Positions 9,265 to 17,453 are shown, counted from the first letter of the stretch. The stretch: DNA of 64,000 nt from Nostoc sp. GT001 (GCF_030382115.1 NZ_JAUDRJ010000003.1:3525304-3589303), one strand, 5' to 3'. A program made the numbers and translations. Notes: generated by a model from the letters alone, not told the origin.

Positions 9265-9642
9265 ATGACTAAAGTAACATCTCAAGAAATTGCACAGTTT
9301 CGCTCTCAATTGGCAGACGATCCTAGCGATATGGAAGCGCTGGATTTAATTGAAGACTGTGATGGAGATTTGGAAGATGCAGCAATGACGCTAGCTATCC
9401 GAGCAGGACAACAACCAGAAAGAGCAAATTCTGAGTGGTTAGATGCCTTAGCTAGAAAATGGCGTGTGGTGATTTGCGAACAAGAATATCGAGAAGATTT
9501 GCTTAATACTTCTCTTCAGAAGATGATGGAACATCTAAAAACAACGCCAACATTTCCTAAAATTTTGGCAACGCCAGTTTTGCTATATGTCCTCAAGCAA
9601 GGCGTAAACAATTTTTGTGAGCCATTAGATTTGCTAAAATGA
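9265..9642 (+). CDS. Small conserved protein with a UBA-like segment
   Basis: The open frame runs from 9217, but the first 16 codons are rich in Arg and His and unlike the rest. ATG at 9265 (MTKVTSQEIAQFRSQL) gives a more natural 125-residue protein and is preferred. Residues about 15-45 (DMEALDLIEDCDGDLEDAAMTL) resemble the helical pattern of UBA/CUE-like domains, and the C-terminal part is helical with no membrane segment. I do not know a function. It has its own upstream gap of about 230 bp after hgdD and is followed by a repeat-rich spacer. Confidence 0.7.
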   Translation: MTKVTSQEIAQFRSQLADDPSDMEALDLIEDCDGDLEDAAMTLAIRAGQQPERANSEWLDALARKWRVVICEQEYREDLLNTSLQKMMEHLKTTPTFPKILATPVLLYVLKQGVNNFCEPLDLLK

Positions 9643-9762
9643 TCAGCCCATGTACATTTAACTTGTGCGATGCCTGCGGCGGGCTACGCCTACGCGGTTT
9701 GCAGTTGAGTTACAGACCTAACCCCCAGCCCCTTCCCTGCTAGCGTTGGGGAGTAAGACTCT

Positions 9763-9807
9763 TAACTCCTAACTCCTAACTCCTAACTCCTAACTTTTAA
9801 CTCCTAC
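9763..9807. repeat. Short tandem repeat tract (TAACTCC)
   Basis: About six heptamers of the TAACTCC type occur in a row with slight variation. Such STRR tracts are common in Nostoc intergenic regions. No coding role is seen. Confidence 0.8.
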
Positions 9808-9884
9808 CCAATGCAAGATGATTCAACCAGGACTGATACGCTGTTAATTAAGGCAAAACTTCTATTAGACAAATTGTAAAATCA

Positions 9885-10394
9885 ATGAATTACCTTGTTG
9901 CCGTATTACCAGACCGCATTCAAGCCGAAGCTGCTTACTTAGCTTTAGAAAAAGAAGGCATTAACAGCACTATTTTGGGGAGGGGGTATAAAACGGCTGA
10001 CGAGTTTGGCTTAATTGACCCCAAAGATCAAGCTAAAAAGCAAGCAAAACAGATGGCAACCTGGCTGATACCATTTGGCTTTTTTGCAGGTTTTACATTC
10101 AGCCTGATTACTGGTTTAGATACTTTTGCCTGGGCGGGTGAAGTTGGCAATCACATTGTTGGCGGACTGCTGGGTGCTGCTAGTGGTGCGATGGGTGGTG
10201 TGGTTGTCGGTGGCGGAGTCGGTTTACTCATCGGTGGTGGTGATGCTTTACCTTATCGCAACCGCTTAGATGCAGGTAAATATTTAGTTGCCGTTGAAGG
10301 TTCTGAAACTCTGACTCGCCAAGCAACCAAAATATTACGTCAGTTCGATCCAGAAAATATCCAAGGTTATGCCGACACAAATACTGTGTATTGA
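9885..10394 (+). CDS. Glycine-rich membrane protein of unknown function
   Basis: A 169-residue protein. Residues 1-50 form a small soluble domain (MNYLVAVLPDRIQAEAAYLAL) that resembles proteins annotated as general stress or SPOR-like alpha-beta modules. Residues about 60-82 are a membrane segment. Residues about 88-122 are a second, very glycine-rich segment (GGLLGAASGAMGGVVVGGGV), as in glycine-zipper proteins. The C-terminal soluble part (KYLVAVEGSETLTRQATKIL) repeats the pattern of the N-terminal one. It probably sits in the plasma or thylakoid membrane. The function is unknown; the gene stands alone. Confidence 0.75.
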   Translation: MNYLVAVLPDRIQAEAAYLALEKEGINSTILGRGYKTADEFGLIDPKDQAKKQAKQMATWLIPFGFFAGFTFSLITGLDTFAWAGEVGNHIVGGLLGAASGAMGGVVVGGGVGLLIGGGDALPYRNRLDAGKYLVAVEGSETLTRQATKILRQFDPENIQGYADTNTVY

Positions 10395-10600
10395 ATAAAT
10401 CATAGTTTACACATCACGACACAGCGGCTTGAGTTACTTTCCTGTTCTTGGGAGATGGCGTAAGCCGCTGCGATCGCCAACAAATCTCAAGTAGAAAGGC
10501 TAACCCAATCTGGACGGGAACTGTAGAAATGGGAATTAAAGCTAGAATCAGGATAGTTATAGCAGATTAATTCTCAATTCATAACTCATAATTTTTAAGA

Positions 10601-11380
10601 ATGTTGCCACGAGAAGAACTTTTAAAAGGTGTTGAAAATCGAGATAGTGTCGCTCGTGCAATCGATCAAGCGGAGCAAGCGATCAAAACTTGGGAAGTAA
10701 TTTTGACAGATTTTCTATCCCCCCCAGAATTGGCAGAAATTCAACGGGTGTTTAACCGATTAACAGAAGTGCAATTAGTCGCGTGGGGTGGATATCCGCA
10801 AGCTGAACGCCAAAGAATAGCGATCGCTCGTTCGGAACTTCCGTTAGATCAATCTCAAGTCAGCCTTGTAGCTGTAGAAATTGCTGGTAATTTCCTGTTT
10901 GATACCGCCTCTCACCGCGACTTTTTAGGCGCAATGTTAGGGACAGGAATTGTTCGTGAAAAGACGGGAGATGTGATTGTCTTGGGAGAACGGGGGGCAC
11001 AGGCGATTGTTGCTCCAGAGTTGGTGGAATTTTTGTCAATGAGCCTGAAACAGGTGCGATCGGTTCCTGTGAAAACTCAGCAGATTGAGCTAACTGAATT
11101 AAAGGTTCGGGAACCGAAGAAAAAAGAATTAACTACTGTAGAGGCTTCTTTAAGATTAGATGCGATCGCATCTGCTGGTTTTGGTATGTCCCGCAGCAAA
11201 ATGGTTGATTTCATCGATGCTGGTGATGTCCGCGTCAATTGGAAGGAAGTTACCCAAGCTAGTTCTCAAGTCAAATCAGGCGACTTAATTGCCATTCGTT
11301 CTAAAGGGCGTTTAGAAGTTGGCGAAATCGCCGTTACCAAAAAAGAGCGTTACCGAGTTCAATTAACAAGATATATGTAA
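10601..11380 (+). CDS. Photosystem II S4 domain protein
   Basis: A 259-residue protein of the cyanobacterial and plastid YlmH-like family annotated as photosystem II S4 domain protein. The N-terminal part (MLPREELLKGVENRDSVARA) and the central domain with GGYPQAERQRIAI match the YlmH-type fold. An S4 RNA-binding domain occupies about residues 182-245 (LRLDAIASAGFGMSRSKMVD, then DAGDVRVNW). The protein is cytosolic and probably binds RNA or ribosomes. Its link to photosystem II comes from the family name, not from this sequence. It converges with the SDR gene across an inverted repeat. Confidence 0.85.
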   Translation: MLPREELLKGVENRDSVARAIDQAEQAIKTWEVILTDFLSPPELAEIQRVFNRLTEVQLVAWGGYPQAERQRIAIARSELPLDQSQVSLVAVEIAGNFLFDTASHRDFLGAMLGTGIVREKTGDVIVLGERGAQAIVAPELVEFLSMSLKQVRSVPVKTQQIELTELKVREPKKKELTTVEASLRLDAIASAGFGMSRSKMVDFIDAGDVRVNWKEVTQASSQVKSGDLIAIRSKGRLEVGEIAVTKKERYRVQLTRYM

Positions 11381-11382
11381 TA

Positions 11383-11438
11383 AGTTAGGAGTGAGGAGTT
11401 TTAAATACATCAGTTTATTTAACTTCTAACTCCTAACT
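11383..11438. terminator. Inverted heptamer-repeat hairpin between convergent genes
   Basis: The arm at 11383-11400 (AGTTAGGAGTGAGGAGTT) is complementary to 11421-11438 at 16 of 18 positions. It sits between the convergent S4-protein and SDR genes. It is built from TAACTCC-type repeats, which continue to 11450. A bidirectional terminator is likely. Confidence 0.5.
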
Positions 11439-11465
11439 CCTAACTCCTAAATATATACTTAATAC

Positions 11466-12242
11466 TTAGGCTTTAAAGCGTTTCGCTAACATATTCAGTA
11501 GAAGTTTGCGCGGTACAAGCCGAGATAATTTGCTTCTAATTTGAGTGGTAGTATCAGAGCTAATAACAGTTGGATAGCCTTTTTCTAAAGCCTCTAAAGA
11601 TTCCCAAACCACTTTTTCGGAAGAATAAACTTTATCTGTACTACCTGCCAGCGCTGGAGGAAAATTAGCTTCTGCAAAAAAGTTTGTTTCTATTGGCTCT
11701 GGACAAGTGACTAAAATACGGACACCATACTGATAATTTTCTGCCCATAATGCTTCACTAAAGCTGAGAATAAAAGCTTTACTTGCAGCATAAACCGAAA
11801 GATATGGTATTGGTTGAAATGCGGTAATCGAGGATACGTTAATAATACTTCCAGAACGACGTTGCCGCATCAAGGGTAAAAACTTATGAGTTAAATCTAC
11901 CAATGCTAAAATATTTAATTGTACGATTTTGACTTGTTTTTCTCCATCCCCTTCAGCAAAGTCGCCATAGTAACCAAAACCAGCATTGTTGATTAATAAG
12001 TCAATAGTTAATTCTTTTGATTTTGTGGCATCAAATACACTAGCTGCTGCATTAGGTTCTGTGAGGTCTTTAACTATAACGTCTACTTGAATGTTGTGTT
12101 GTTCTTGTAGTTGTTTAGCTAATTGGCTCAGTTTTTCTTCAGAACGAGCAACGAGTACAAGATTTGTCTTGCGTGCAGCTAGTTCTTGAGCAAAGGCTTT
12201 ACCAATACCACTAGAAGCACCAGTAATTAAAGCAGTTGGCAT
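11466..12242 (-). CDS. Short-chain dehydrogenase/reductase
   Basis: A classical SDR oxidoreductase of 258 residues. The nucleotide site is TGASSGIG (residues 7-14), the structural NNAG is at 85-88, and the catalytic set is Ser138, Tyr151 and Lys155 (YAASK). Arg33 after the second strand suggests NADP preference, which is inference. The C-terminal region is hydrophobic and basic (LSRLVPRKLLLNMLAKRF), as in SDRs near membranes acting on lipid or ketone substrates. The substrate is unknown. The gene is followed by the shared terminator region with the S4 protein and is preceded by a gap of about 370 bp. Confidence 0.9.
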   Translation of the reverse strand: MPTALITGASSGIGKAFAQELAARKTNLVLVARSEEKLSQLAKQLQEQHNIQVDVIVKDLTEPNAAASVFDATKSKELTIDLLINNAGFGYYGDFAEGDGEKQVKIVQLNILALVDLTHKFLPLMRQRRSGSIINVSSITAFQPIPYLSVYAASKAFILSFSEALWAENYQYGVRILVTCPEPIETNFFAEANFPPALAGSTDKVYSSEKVVWESLEALEKGYPTVISSDTTTQIRSKLSRLVPRKLLLNMLAKRFKA

Positions 12243-12610
12243 TATACATATTTAGATAGTTTTTAAGCACTTATAAATTTTAGCGATGTTGGCTATAAGT
12301 TTTAACTACCCAAAGTGATATACCAAAAAGGGTAAAAGCATTACTTAGTACTGAAATGAAGGTTAGTTTTTTGTACTCATAATTTCACAATGGAACCTAT
12401 TGCAAAAATTGAAACACAGATTTACCGCTATCTCAATCTCAAAAAATAGCTTGTGGAAATTTTTGCTAAATTCAGCCTTCCCATTGACTGATTCTTCTTG
12501 TGGTTTTCTCTGAAAGTATAATTGCCGCTTATCCAGATATTTTTTTTGAAGTCCTATGTCAAAAATAATGATTTTTCTCATGGCAATTCAAATTCATTTT
12601 GAATTGCTAA
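12243..12610. other. Spacer without a supported gene
   Basis: This stretch between the SDR and the gene starting at 13171 is AT-rich. It holds one 72-codon open frame on the minus strand (12363-12581) with no ribosome site, no family resemblance and no support. Nothing else stands out. Confidence 0.4.
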
Positions 12611-13171
12611 TTACCATTTTTCAGACCAATAGATAATTTCTGAGGTAGAACTATTAATAGCAACGCCATAGCTATCTCCATGATTCCACTTAAAGCCAGG
12701 TCTACCTTTGTCATCTGTATTTAATACCAGTATTTCATAAGTAGCTGGAAAAGATTCTGTAGGAGAATCACTAGTATAGAAGAAAGTTGTCGGCACACCG
12801 TTAGGTTGGTTTATGTGGTCGTTTGTGTCACCACCTATATATTTGTGCTTGGCACTATTTCTATATTGCGAAAGTAATTTTTCTATCTTCTTTGGTGGTT
12901 CTTTTAACCTAATTTGAAAAAAACTACTTCCTTGCAAAACTTTGGGAGAGTAAGCAATACGAACATCTTTAGCATCAGGGGGAATCTCATTAGGAAAATG
13001 TTTTACTTGGTCATTTTCAGACCATAGTTGATTACGAATTTCTTTGTAGCGTGATGTATCAGTTATAATTTTAGGCTCGTTAGTACTGCTAAAATTTGTT
13101 CTTAGAAAAAAGCTTCCCCCGACAATACTAAGACTAGCAAGGGCTAATAGAAATTGCGATCGCTTCATCAA
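12611..13171 (-). CDS. Exported or anchored protein of unknown function
   Basis: A 186-residue protein. Residues 1-24 form a signal peptide or membrane anchor (MMKRSQFLLALASLSIVGGS). The rest is polar and probably a small beta-rich domain facing the periplasm, with motifs such as IRNQLWSENDQVKHFP and a Trp/Tyr-rich end. Similar proteins in Nostoc are annotated only as hypothetical. No cysteines are available for a lipobox. The gene stands alone, with about 60 bp of its own leader and a long AT-rich upstream region. Confidence 0.65.
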   Translation of the reverse strand: MMKRSQFLLALASLSIVGGSFFLRTNFSSTNEPKIITDTSRYKEIRNQLWSENDQVKHFPNEIPPDAKDVRIAYSPKVLQGSSFFQIRLKEPPKKIEKLLSQYRNSAKHKYIGGDTNDHINQPNGVPTTFFYTSDSPTESFPATYEILVLNTDDKGRPGFKWNHGDSYGVAINSSTSEIIYWSEKW

Positions 13172-13420
13172 GTTGGGTACGTCTAACTTTCATAGTCATA
13201 TACCCAACTAATAAACTAAATTCGTACTATTGCGGATATCCAATCAGAGATATTAACAGAAACTTTGTGTATTCAGAGCAAAATAGGGCTAATTGTAAAA
13301 TTAATGTGAAGTTGGTCAATGATTACCTAGTCAAATACCGTAGGCGATCCTCGTTGAGACTAGTACTACCGTTGTAGCTAACAAAATCAATTCCACAGCC
13401 ATACATTTTTTTTCAATTCT
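13172..13420. other. Upstream spacer before the sRNA array
   Basis: This region of about 250 bp separates the minus-strand gene ending its leader at 13171 from the first array unit. It has no open frame of note, no recognisable RNA, and no extra degenerate copy of the array unit. Confidence 0.4.
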
Positions 13421-13511
13421 TCCTGATATAGCAACAACTAAAGCGGATATATAAATAGTAGATGCACCTTAATTAAATCACAGCCTTCAGCTTTTAGTTG
13501 AGGGCTTTTTT
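13421..13511 (+). ncRNA. Putative small RNA gene, array copy 1
   Basis: The unit has TCCTGA at 13421-13426, a TATAAAT box at 13450-13456, a transcript start at about 13459-13461 (TAGATGCACC) and a hairpin at 13483-13505 followed by six T. Stem GCCTTCAGCT / AGTTGAGGGC pairs fully (two G-T pairs) with a TTT loop. The predicted transcript is about 51 nt and has no open frame. The TCCTGA box lies exactly 40 bp before GATGCACC, as in the other copies. It resembles the DIF-type box TCCGGA of heterocyst promoters and the NsiR1 tandem array known upstream of hetF in Anabaena. Identity with NsiR1 cannot be shown here. Confidence 0.65.
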
Positions 13512-13567
13512 ATTGTTGATACTTTTTTATTCTGCAAGAAAATAAATTTGCTTAAAAATCTAATTTG

Positions 13568-13658
13568 CCCGGATATGGCAATAAATAAAACGGATTAATA
13601 AATGGTAGATGCACCTTAATTAAATTACAGCCTTCAGCTTTTAGTTGAAGGCTTTTTT
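13568..13658 (+). ncRNA. Putative small RNA gene, array copy 2
   Basis: This unit begins 147 bp after copy 1. CCCGGA is at 13568-13573, TAATAA at 13596-13601, the transcript start near 13608, and the hairpin at 13630-13652, followed by six T. In the stem one G-T pair of copy 1 has become T-A, so pairing is kept while sequence changes. The promoter-like and transcribed parts are both conserved, and so is the spacer after the hairpin (TTTGCTAAGAA type), which shows duplication of the whole transcription unit. Confidence 0.65.
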
Positions 13659-13709
13659 ATTGTTGATTTTTTTATGAAAGAAAATAAATTTGCTAAGAAG
13701 TCTAATTTT

Positions 13710-13797
13710 CCCGGATATAGCAATAAATAAAATGGATTAATAAATGGTAGATGCACCCTAAGAATTTACAGCCTTCAGCCAAAAGCTGGAGGCTTTT
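13710..13797 (+). ncRNA. Putative small RNA gene, array copy 3
   Basis: This unit begins 142 bp after copy 2. CCCGGA is at 13710-13715, TAATAA at 13738-13743, and the start near 13750. The hairpin at 13771-13793 has the stem GCCTTCAGC / GCTGGAGGC, in which another G-T pair has become G-C. The single-stranded part after GATGCACC differs (CTAAGAATTTACA), and the loop is CAAAA. The T-run ends next to the stop codon of the convergent ExoD-like gene at 13799. Confidence 0.6.
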
Positions 13798-13798
13798 A

Positions 13799-14479
13799 TT
13801 ATTTCAATATCGATGGCAGCAAACTGGGAGCTAACCACACTGCATAACCAATAAATCCAAACAACAAGGTAATTAGGGCAGTAATGCCGTAGCTGATGCA
13901 AATTAGCAAACCATCAGATTCTATGGTGGCAACAGTCAAAAGTAAAATACCGATAGTCGGGATAGGATTTGTAAACGGGATTGGTAATATTAGTAATACT
14001 GTTAATAAAGAGATACAAAACCCATTAATTCGCCAAATTAAAGGATTATGAGCTATTTTTGCTAATCGGGGACGGGCGATTTTCTGAAAAACTTTGGTAA
14101 GCCGTCCCAAATTTTGCAAAAGTAACTGGGCGAAGGAACGAGGAAATTTGTAGTTAGCGATTCTTTTTGGTAGCCAAGGCGATCGCCTTCCTAAAAGCAT
14201 TTGCACTGACAACAGTAAACAAGCACCACCAAATGGACCAGTTAATCCCGGTGGCATAGGAAGTAAAAAAGGCAAAACTAATAATGTAATTACCAGACTG
14301 AAGCCCCGTTCTGAGGTTTCTGTCAGAATATCGCCTAGAGTCAGCGGTTGTTCAGCTAGGCGTTGCAACAGGGATTTTATATCTTGAGAAAATCTCAGAT
14401 GCATTTGGCGTGAGTTGATGCGAGTTCCCACTTTGTAGTAGAGGGTAGATGAGGGAGAATAACTTCTAAACTCTGCCAA
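13799..14479 (-). CDS. ExoD-family membrane protein
   Basis: A 226-residue polytopic membrane protein of the ExoD family (exopolysaccharide synthesis, named from Sinorhizobium exoD; biochemical role unclear). The conserved N-terminal block is LTLGDILTETSERGFSLVIT, followed by PFLLPMPPGLTGPFG and further hydrophobic segments at about 150-170, 175-190 and 193-215. The first 26 codons look like extra sequence, and ATG at residue 27 (MHLRFSQDIKSLLQRL) is a likely start. It is 50 bp downstream of the lipid kinase gene on the same strand, so the two may be transcribed together. The AT-rich inverted repeat between them (about 14478-14520) could reduce this. Confidence 0.85.
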   Translation of the reverse strand: MAEFRSYSPSSTLYYKVGTRINSRQMHLRFSQDIKSLLQRLAEQPLTLGDILTETSERGFSLVITLLVLPFLLPMPPGLTGPFGGACLLLSVQMLLGRRSPWLPKRIANYKFPRSFAQLLLQNLGRLTKVFQKIARPRLAKIAHNPLIWRINGFCISLLTVLLILPIPFTNPIPTIGILLLTVATIESDGLLICISYGITALITLLFGFIGYAVWLAPSLLPSILK

Positions 14480-14529
14480 TTTTAGATTTTGAATTGAAGG
14501 AAAATCTAAAATCTAAAATTGAATAACCC

Positions 14530-15414
14530 CTAACTCCTGCTTTCTGGGGGTACAAAAACAGCTATAGCTTTAGGTATAACCCGAAAATGAGCAGGTGTGT
14601 AGGTAGTAATTTCACCATCTGTATTGATAGGGCGAGGTTTGCGAGTATGTACCTCTATTTCTTGACCTTGAAGGGAGCGTACACTCTGCCAATGTATATG
14701 TCGCCCTCGTCGCATTGCGGGTAGTAATAATATAACCTGCCACCAGTGTTCAATCTCCAAGCTATAAAGGTCTAGCCTTTGATCGTCTATTGTGGCATCG
14801 TCAGCCACTGCCATACCACCACCGTAATAACGGCCATTACCGACAGCAATTTGCACTGTTTTGACGCGAACTAATTCACCGTTGATTGCAATCTCTGCTG
14901 TAAAAGGTCTGGCTTCCAAAATCACTTGCAATGCAGTGGCAGCATAGGCAAATACTCCCCAGCGGCGCTTAACTTCTTTGGTAAGTCGTTGGGTAATTTT
15001 TACACTCAATCCCATACTGGCAACGTTAAAAAAGTGCTTGCCATTCACACAACCCAAGTCGATGCGGTGTAAATGTCCATCTGCAATAATTTTGCAAGCT
15101 TCATTGAGGGAATTAGGGATTCCCAAAGTTCTCGCTAGATCGTTGGCAGTTCCCAGAGGCAAGATTCCCAAAGGTAACTGAGTCTCAATTAAAGCATCTA
15201 CACCAGCATTGAGAGTACCATCTCCTCCACCAATAATTACCAAGTCAACTTGATGCTTATGGCGAAGTATAACTTCAGCAAGATGTTTGGGATCTTCTGT
15301 AGACTCCTCAATTAAATCAAAGCCAAATGTTTTCAGACTTTGAATCGCTTCCGATAGACCCTTTTGCCCTTGACGAGCATGACGATTTACTAACAGCAGT
15401 GCGCGGGAACTCAT
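14530..15414 (-). CDS. YegS/diacylglycerol kinase-type lipid kinase
   Basis: A 294-residue kinase of the DAGK catalytic family, which phosphorylates the hydroxyl group of a lipid such as diacylglycerol or phosphatidylglycerol at the inner face of the membrane. The nucleotide-binding signature GGGDGTLN is at residues 62-69, after DLVIIGGG. Other family blocks are LPLGILPLGTANDLARTLGIP and the C-terminal beta-sandwich with VAVGNGRYYGGGM, DDQRLDLYSLE and NTDGEI. The length is normal. There is no membrane segment, as usual for the family. The exact lipid is unknown. It may form an operon with the downstream ExoD-like gene, suggesting envelope lipid or polysaccharide metabolism. Confidence 0.9.
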   Translation of the reverse strand: MSSRALLLVNRHARQGQKGLSEAIQSLKTFGFDLIEESTEDPKHLAEVILRHKHQVDLVIIGGGDGTLNAGVDALIETQLPLGILPLGTANDLARTLGIPNSLNEACKIIADGHLHRIDLGCVNGKHFFNVASMGLSVKITQRLTKEVKRRWGVFAYAATALQVILEARPFTAEIAINGELVRVKTVQIAVGNGRYYGGGMAVADDATIDDQRLDLYSLEIEHWWQVILLLPAMRRGRHIHWQSVRSLQGQEIEVHTRKPRPINTDGEITTYTPAHFRVIPKAIAVFVPPESRS

Positions 15415-15968
15415 GGGTGGTACCTTTTGTTGTTGATATGTCCAATTATCCGCATCTATGTATTCTGCTTGATGTTGACTATAAGAAAGTGTTTATGCTT
15501 TGATGAAAATTATCAAAAATTCATTTTCATAACACTTATTATATTGTGACTACTAATTTTTAATTTTTCTTTTTCTTTAGTTTACCTCTACTAGGCTTCA
15601 GTGTGTTTATCTTCAACAAATATAATTATTACTCCTCAGATAAATAAATTTTAGGTATTTTTATTTATAAAATAGCGAGTTGTTCAAATATTATTATGCC
15701 AAACATAAGAGATATTTTTCATTAAAATAGATACATTTACAGCAGATTGCAACTTGTCTGCGTTCCCTGCGGGACGCTTACGCGAACGCGCAGCGTGTCG
15801 CAGACAGAGGCTATGCCAAGGTGAGGTACAGATTATTGTGCCCCTACCTGTGTACGTCATTTACTTAAAAAACGAACGCTGTTTATAGCGTTTCTGTGTT
15901 GAATCTAATACAGCGCTAGTTGGTTGCTTAACGATGGGAAATCCCTATCTTCATTTGGAATTTTGCTT
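15415..15968. other. AT-rich spacer with a GC-rich palindrome cluster
   Basis: There is no gene here. The only structure is at about 15755-15815: a cluster of overlapping short inverted repeats (CTGCGGGACGCTTACGCG, AACGCGCAGCGTGTCGCAG). This is of the kind scattered through Nostoc genomes, and related pieces occur at 17230-17330, 21960-22000 and 46210-46260. The rest is AT-rich. Confidence 0.5.
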
Positions 15969-16145
15969 TTATGACTTTTTCGGGTTGGTGTTGCGACCAA
16001 TAATTGCTTGAAACACGTCCCCTAGTAAAAAGAAAAATGCTGCAACTAACACTACAAGCATTAAACCCGCAAGGGCCGCAAAGGGAGAGATGATAAACAA
16101 GATTAAAAGCGCAAATATTAAAATCTTTAGTAATGTCTTATTCAT
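15969..16145 (-). CDS. Small membrane protein, 58 residues
   Basis: An open frame of 58 codons begins MNKTLLKILIFALLILFIIS and ends GRNTNPKKS. Residues 5-20 and 22-42 are two strongly hydrophobic segments separated by Pro21, and the tail is basic, so it should be a small membrane hairpin protein. AAGAGGAAA lies at a normal distance before the ATG, which supports translation. I do not recognise the family. It is about 50 bp downstream of the arfB gene on the same strand and could be the last gene of that transcript. Confidence 0.6.
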   Translation of the reverse strand: MNKTLLKILIFALLILFIISPFAALAGLMLVVLVAAFFFLLGDVFQAIIGRNTNPKKS

Positions 16146-16194
16146 CTTTTTTCCTCTTGAATAATATGTGTATTCTCTACAAATAATCGATGAA

Positions 16195-16611
16195 TTAACA
16201 ATCTGTCACCTGTCTTCTGTTAGATTTTATCTGTGCGCGCTTACTTTTGTGGTCAAGGCGTTTTCTTTGAGAACTGCGAGTTGGTTTAGTAGGTTTGCGT
16301 TTGATTGTCACGACAACTGCGCTTTGAATTAGTTCTTGAAGTCGTTTCAAGGCTGACTCGCGATTGTTCTCTTGGCTTCGGTGTTCCTGGGCTTTAATTA
16401 CAACTACGCCTTCTTGGTTAATGCGTCGATCGTTGAGCTTTAAAAGCTGTTGTTTATAATAATCGGGTAATGATGAAGCCGCAATATCGAAGCGCAAGTG
16501 GATCGCGGTAGAAACCTTATTTACATTTTGACCTCCTGCTCCTTGGGAGCGAATCGCAGTAATTTCAATTTCAGTCTGTGGAATAATAACATTATTGGAA
16601 ATTTGCAGCAT
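16195..16611 (-). CDS. arfB: Alternative ribosome-rescue peptidyl-tRNA hydrolase ArfB
   Basis: A 138-residue protein of the class I release-factor superfamily. The catalytic GGQ is at residues 26-28 (SQGAGGQNVNKVSTAIHLRF). The C-terminal tail from about 95 is highly basic (KRKPTKPTRSSQRKRLDHKS), as in ArfB/YaeJ, where it enters the empty mRNA channel of stalled ribosomes. It has no codon-recognition domain, so it acts on non-stop complexes without codon specificity. The length matches ArfB (about 140). It starts 47 bp after the S4-domain gene, which suggests a small ribosome-related operon. Confidence 0.92.
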   Translation of the reverse strand: MLQISNNVIIPQTEIEITAIRSQGAGGQNVNKVSTAIHLRFDIAASSLPDYYKQQLLKLNDRRINQEGVVVIKAQEHRSQENNRESALKRLQELIQSAVVVTIKRKPTKPTRSSQRKRLDHKSKRAQIKSNRRQVTDC

Positions 16612-16658
16612 TACTCACAAATAAAAAAAGAAACTTGTAACTTTGGGATAAACTTTCT

Positions 16659-16919
16659 TTACTCGGTTTGCTCGGCTAAATCTATCATTACATCTGGGTC
16701 TTCGTTGTTGTTCAAATTCACCTCTAAAGTTTGTCCTTGAATTGTCACTTTATCGCCCGGTACTAGTCGCCGTCCTCGTCGAGTTTCTAGCATCCCGTTT
16801 ACTTGGACATCACCACCTTGAATCATCAGCTTGGCTTGACCTCCAGTTGGCACTATACCCATCAACTTTAAAAATTGATTTAGCTTAATTGTGTTGTCTC
16901 TAATTTTCTTCATAGTCAA
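16659..16919 (-). CDS. Small S4-domain RNA-binding protein
   Basis: An 86-residue protein consisting almost only of an S4 RNA-binding domain. Residues 12-75 read IKLNQFLKLMGIVPTGGQAK, then GGDVQVNG and RRGRRLVPGDKVTIQGQTLE. This is the YbcJ/RqcP-like single-domain S4 pattern. Members bind structured RNA or the ribosome, and some take part in rescue of stalled 50S subunits. The pairing with arfB downstream fits a ribosome-rescue role, but that is inference. The start could be either of the two first Met residues. Confidence 0.85.
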   Translation of the reverse strand: MTMKKIRDNTIKLNQFLKLMGIVPTGGQAKLMIQGGDVQVNGMLETRRGRRLVPGDKVTIQGQTLEVNLNNNEDPDVMIDLAEQTE

Positions 16920-17453
16920 TAAATGTACATAATTCTAATTGTATCGTGACCTTCTCAAGCTAAAGCGTAAATCTGTTACACCACAAAATCAGCTAAGTAC
17001 AGTATTTCATTAATTCGTAGCAAATTTAATTTGGCAATATCCTGCAATAGCATTGTGTTGGCAAACATTTAACAAAGTCACGCTTTTACGCAAAACTTTA
17101 CTGAGAAATGTGAATTTACAGCAGTTTTCATTTAATTGAACTGTATATGTTGTACAAGGACAGCAATGCTGTACCTCTACTGTGTGATGCATTTACCTGA
17201 AAATTGCTAATTTTATTAACTGGCTGTGATGGAGTGACGCCGATAATGAACACGAGTGCGTCTCGTAGAAAAGCGTTAGCGAGTCCGCGAACGTGAGTGC
17301 GTCTCGTAGAAAGCGTCATAGCCCGTCTTAGATATCGCTCTAACAAAAACTGTAATACCAGTTATTATCTATAATGTTGATCGACAAAACTGCCAGATGT
17401 GGGCTAAAAACTAGTCTGGAAGGTTCTTTTAGTGTGTTCAGGGGACTGGATCT
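16920..17453. other. Divergent spacer with repeated GC-rich heptamer elements
   Basis: This 534-bp spacer separates the divergent S4 and SNF2 genes. At 17253-17325 the motif GAGTGCGTCTCGTAGAAA occurs twice about 43 bp apart, with GCGAGTCCGCGAACG between them, a common Nostoc dispersed element. Two minus-strand open frames (17010-17192, 17128-17346) overlap each other and lack support. No RNA gene was recognised. Confidence 0.45.

Noticed and set aside
9763..9807. Possible CRISPR array
   Set aside because: The units are seven bases without spacers; these are STRR tracts, as are those at 33637, 46002 and 46270.
12363..12581. 72-codon minus-strand open frame
   Set aside because: No ribosome site, no family pattern and AT-rich composition; probably chance.
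13421..13797. Array read as simple terminators of flanking genes
   Set aside because: The conserved unit includes promoter-like boxes and spacers of about 145 bp, and the upstream gene is on the other strand, so simple termination does not explain three full copies.
17010..17346. Two overlapping short frames on the minus strand
   Set aside because: They overlap each other, include dispersed repeat sequence and show no protein features.
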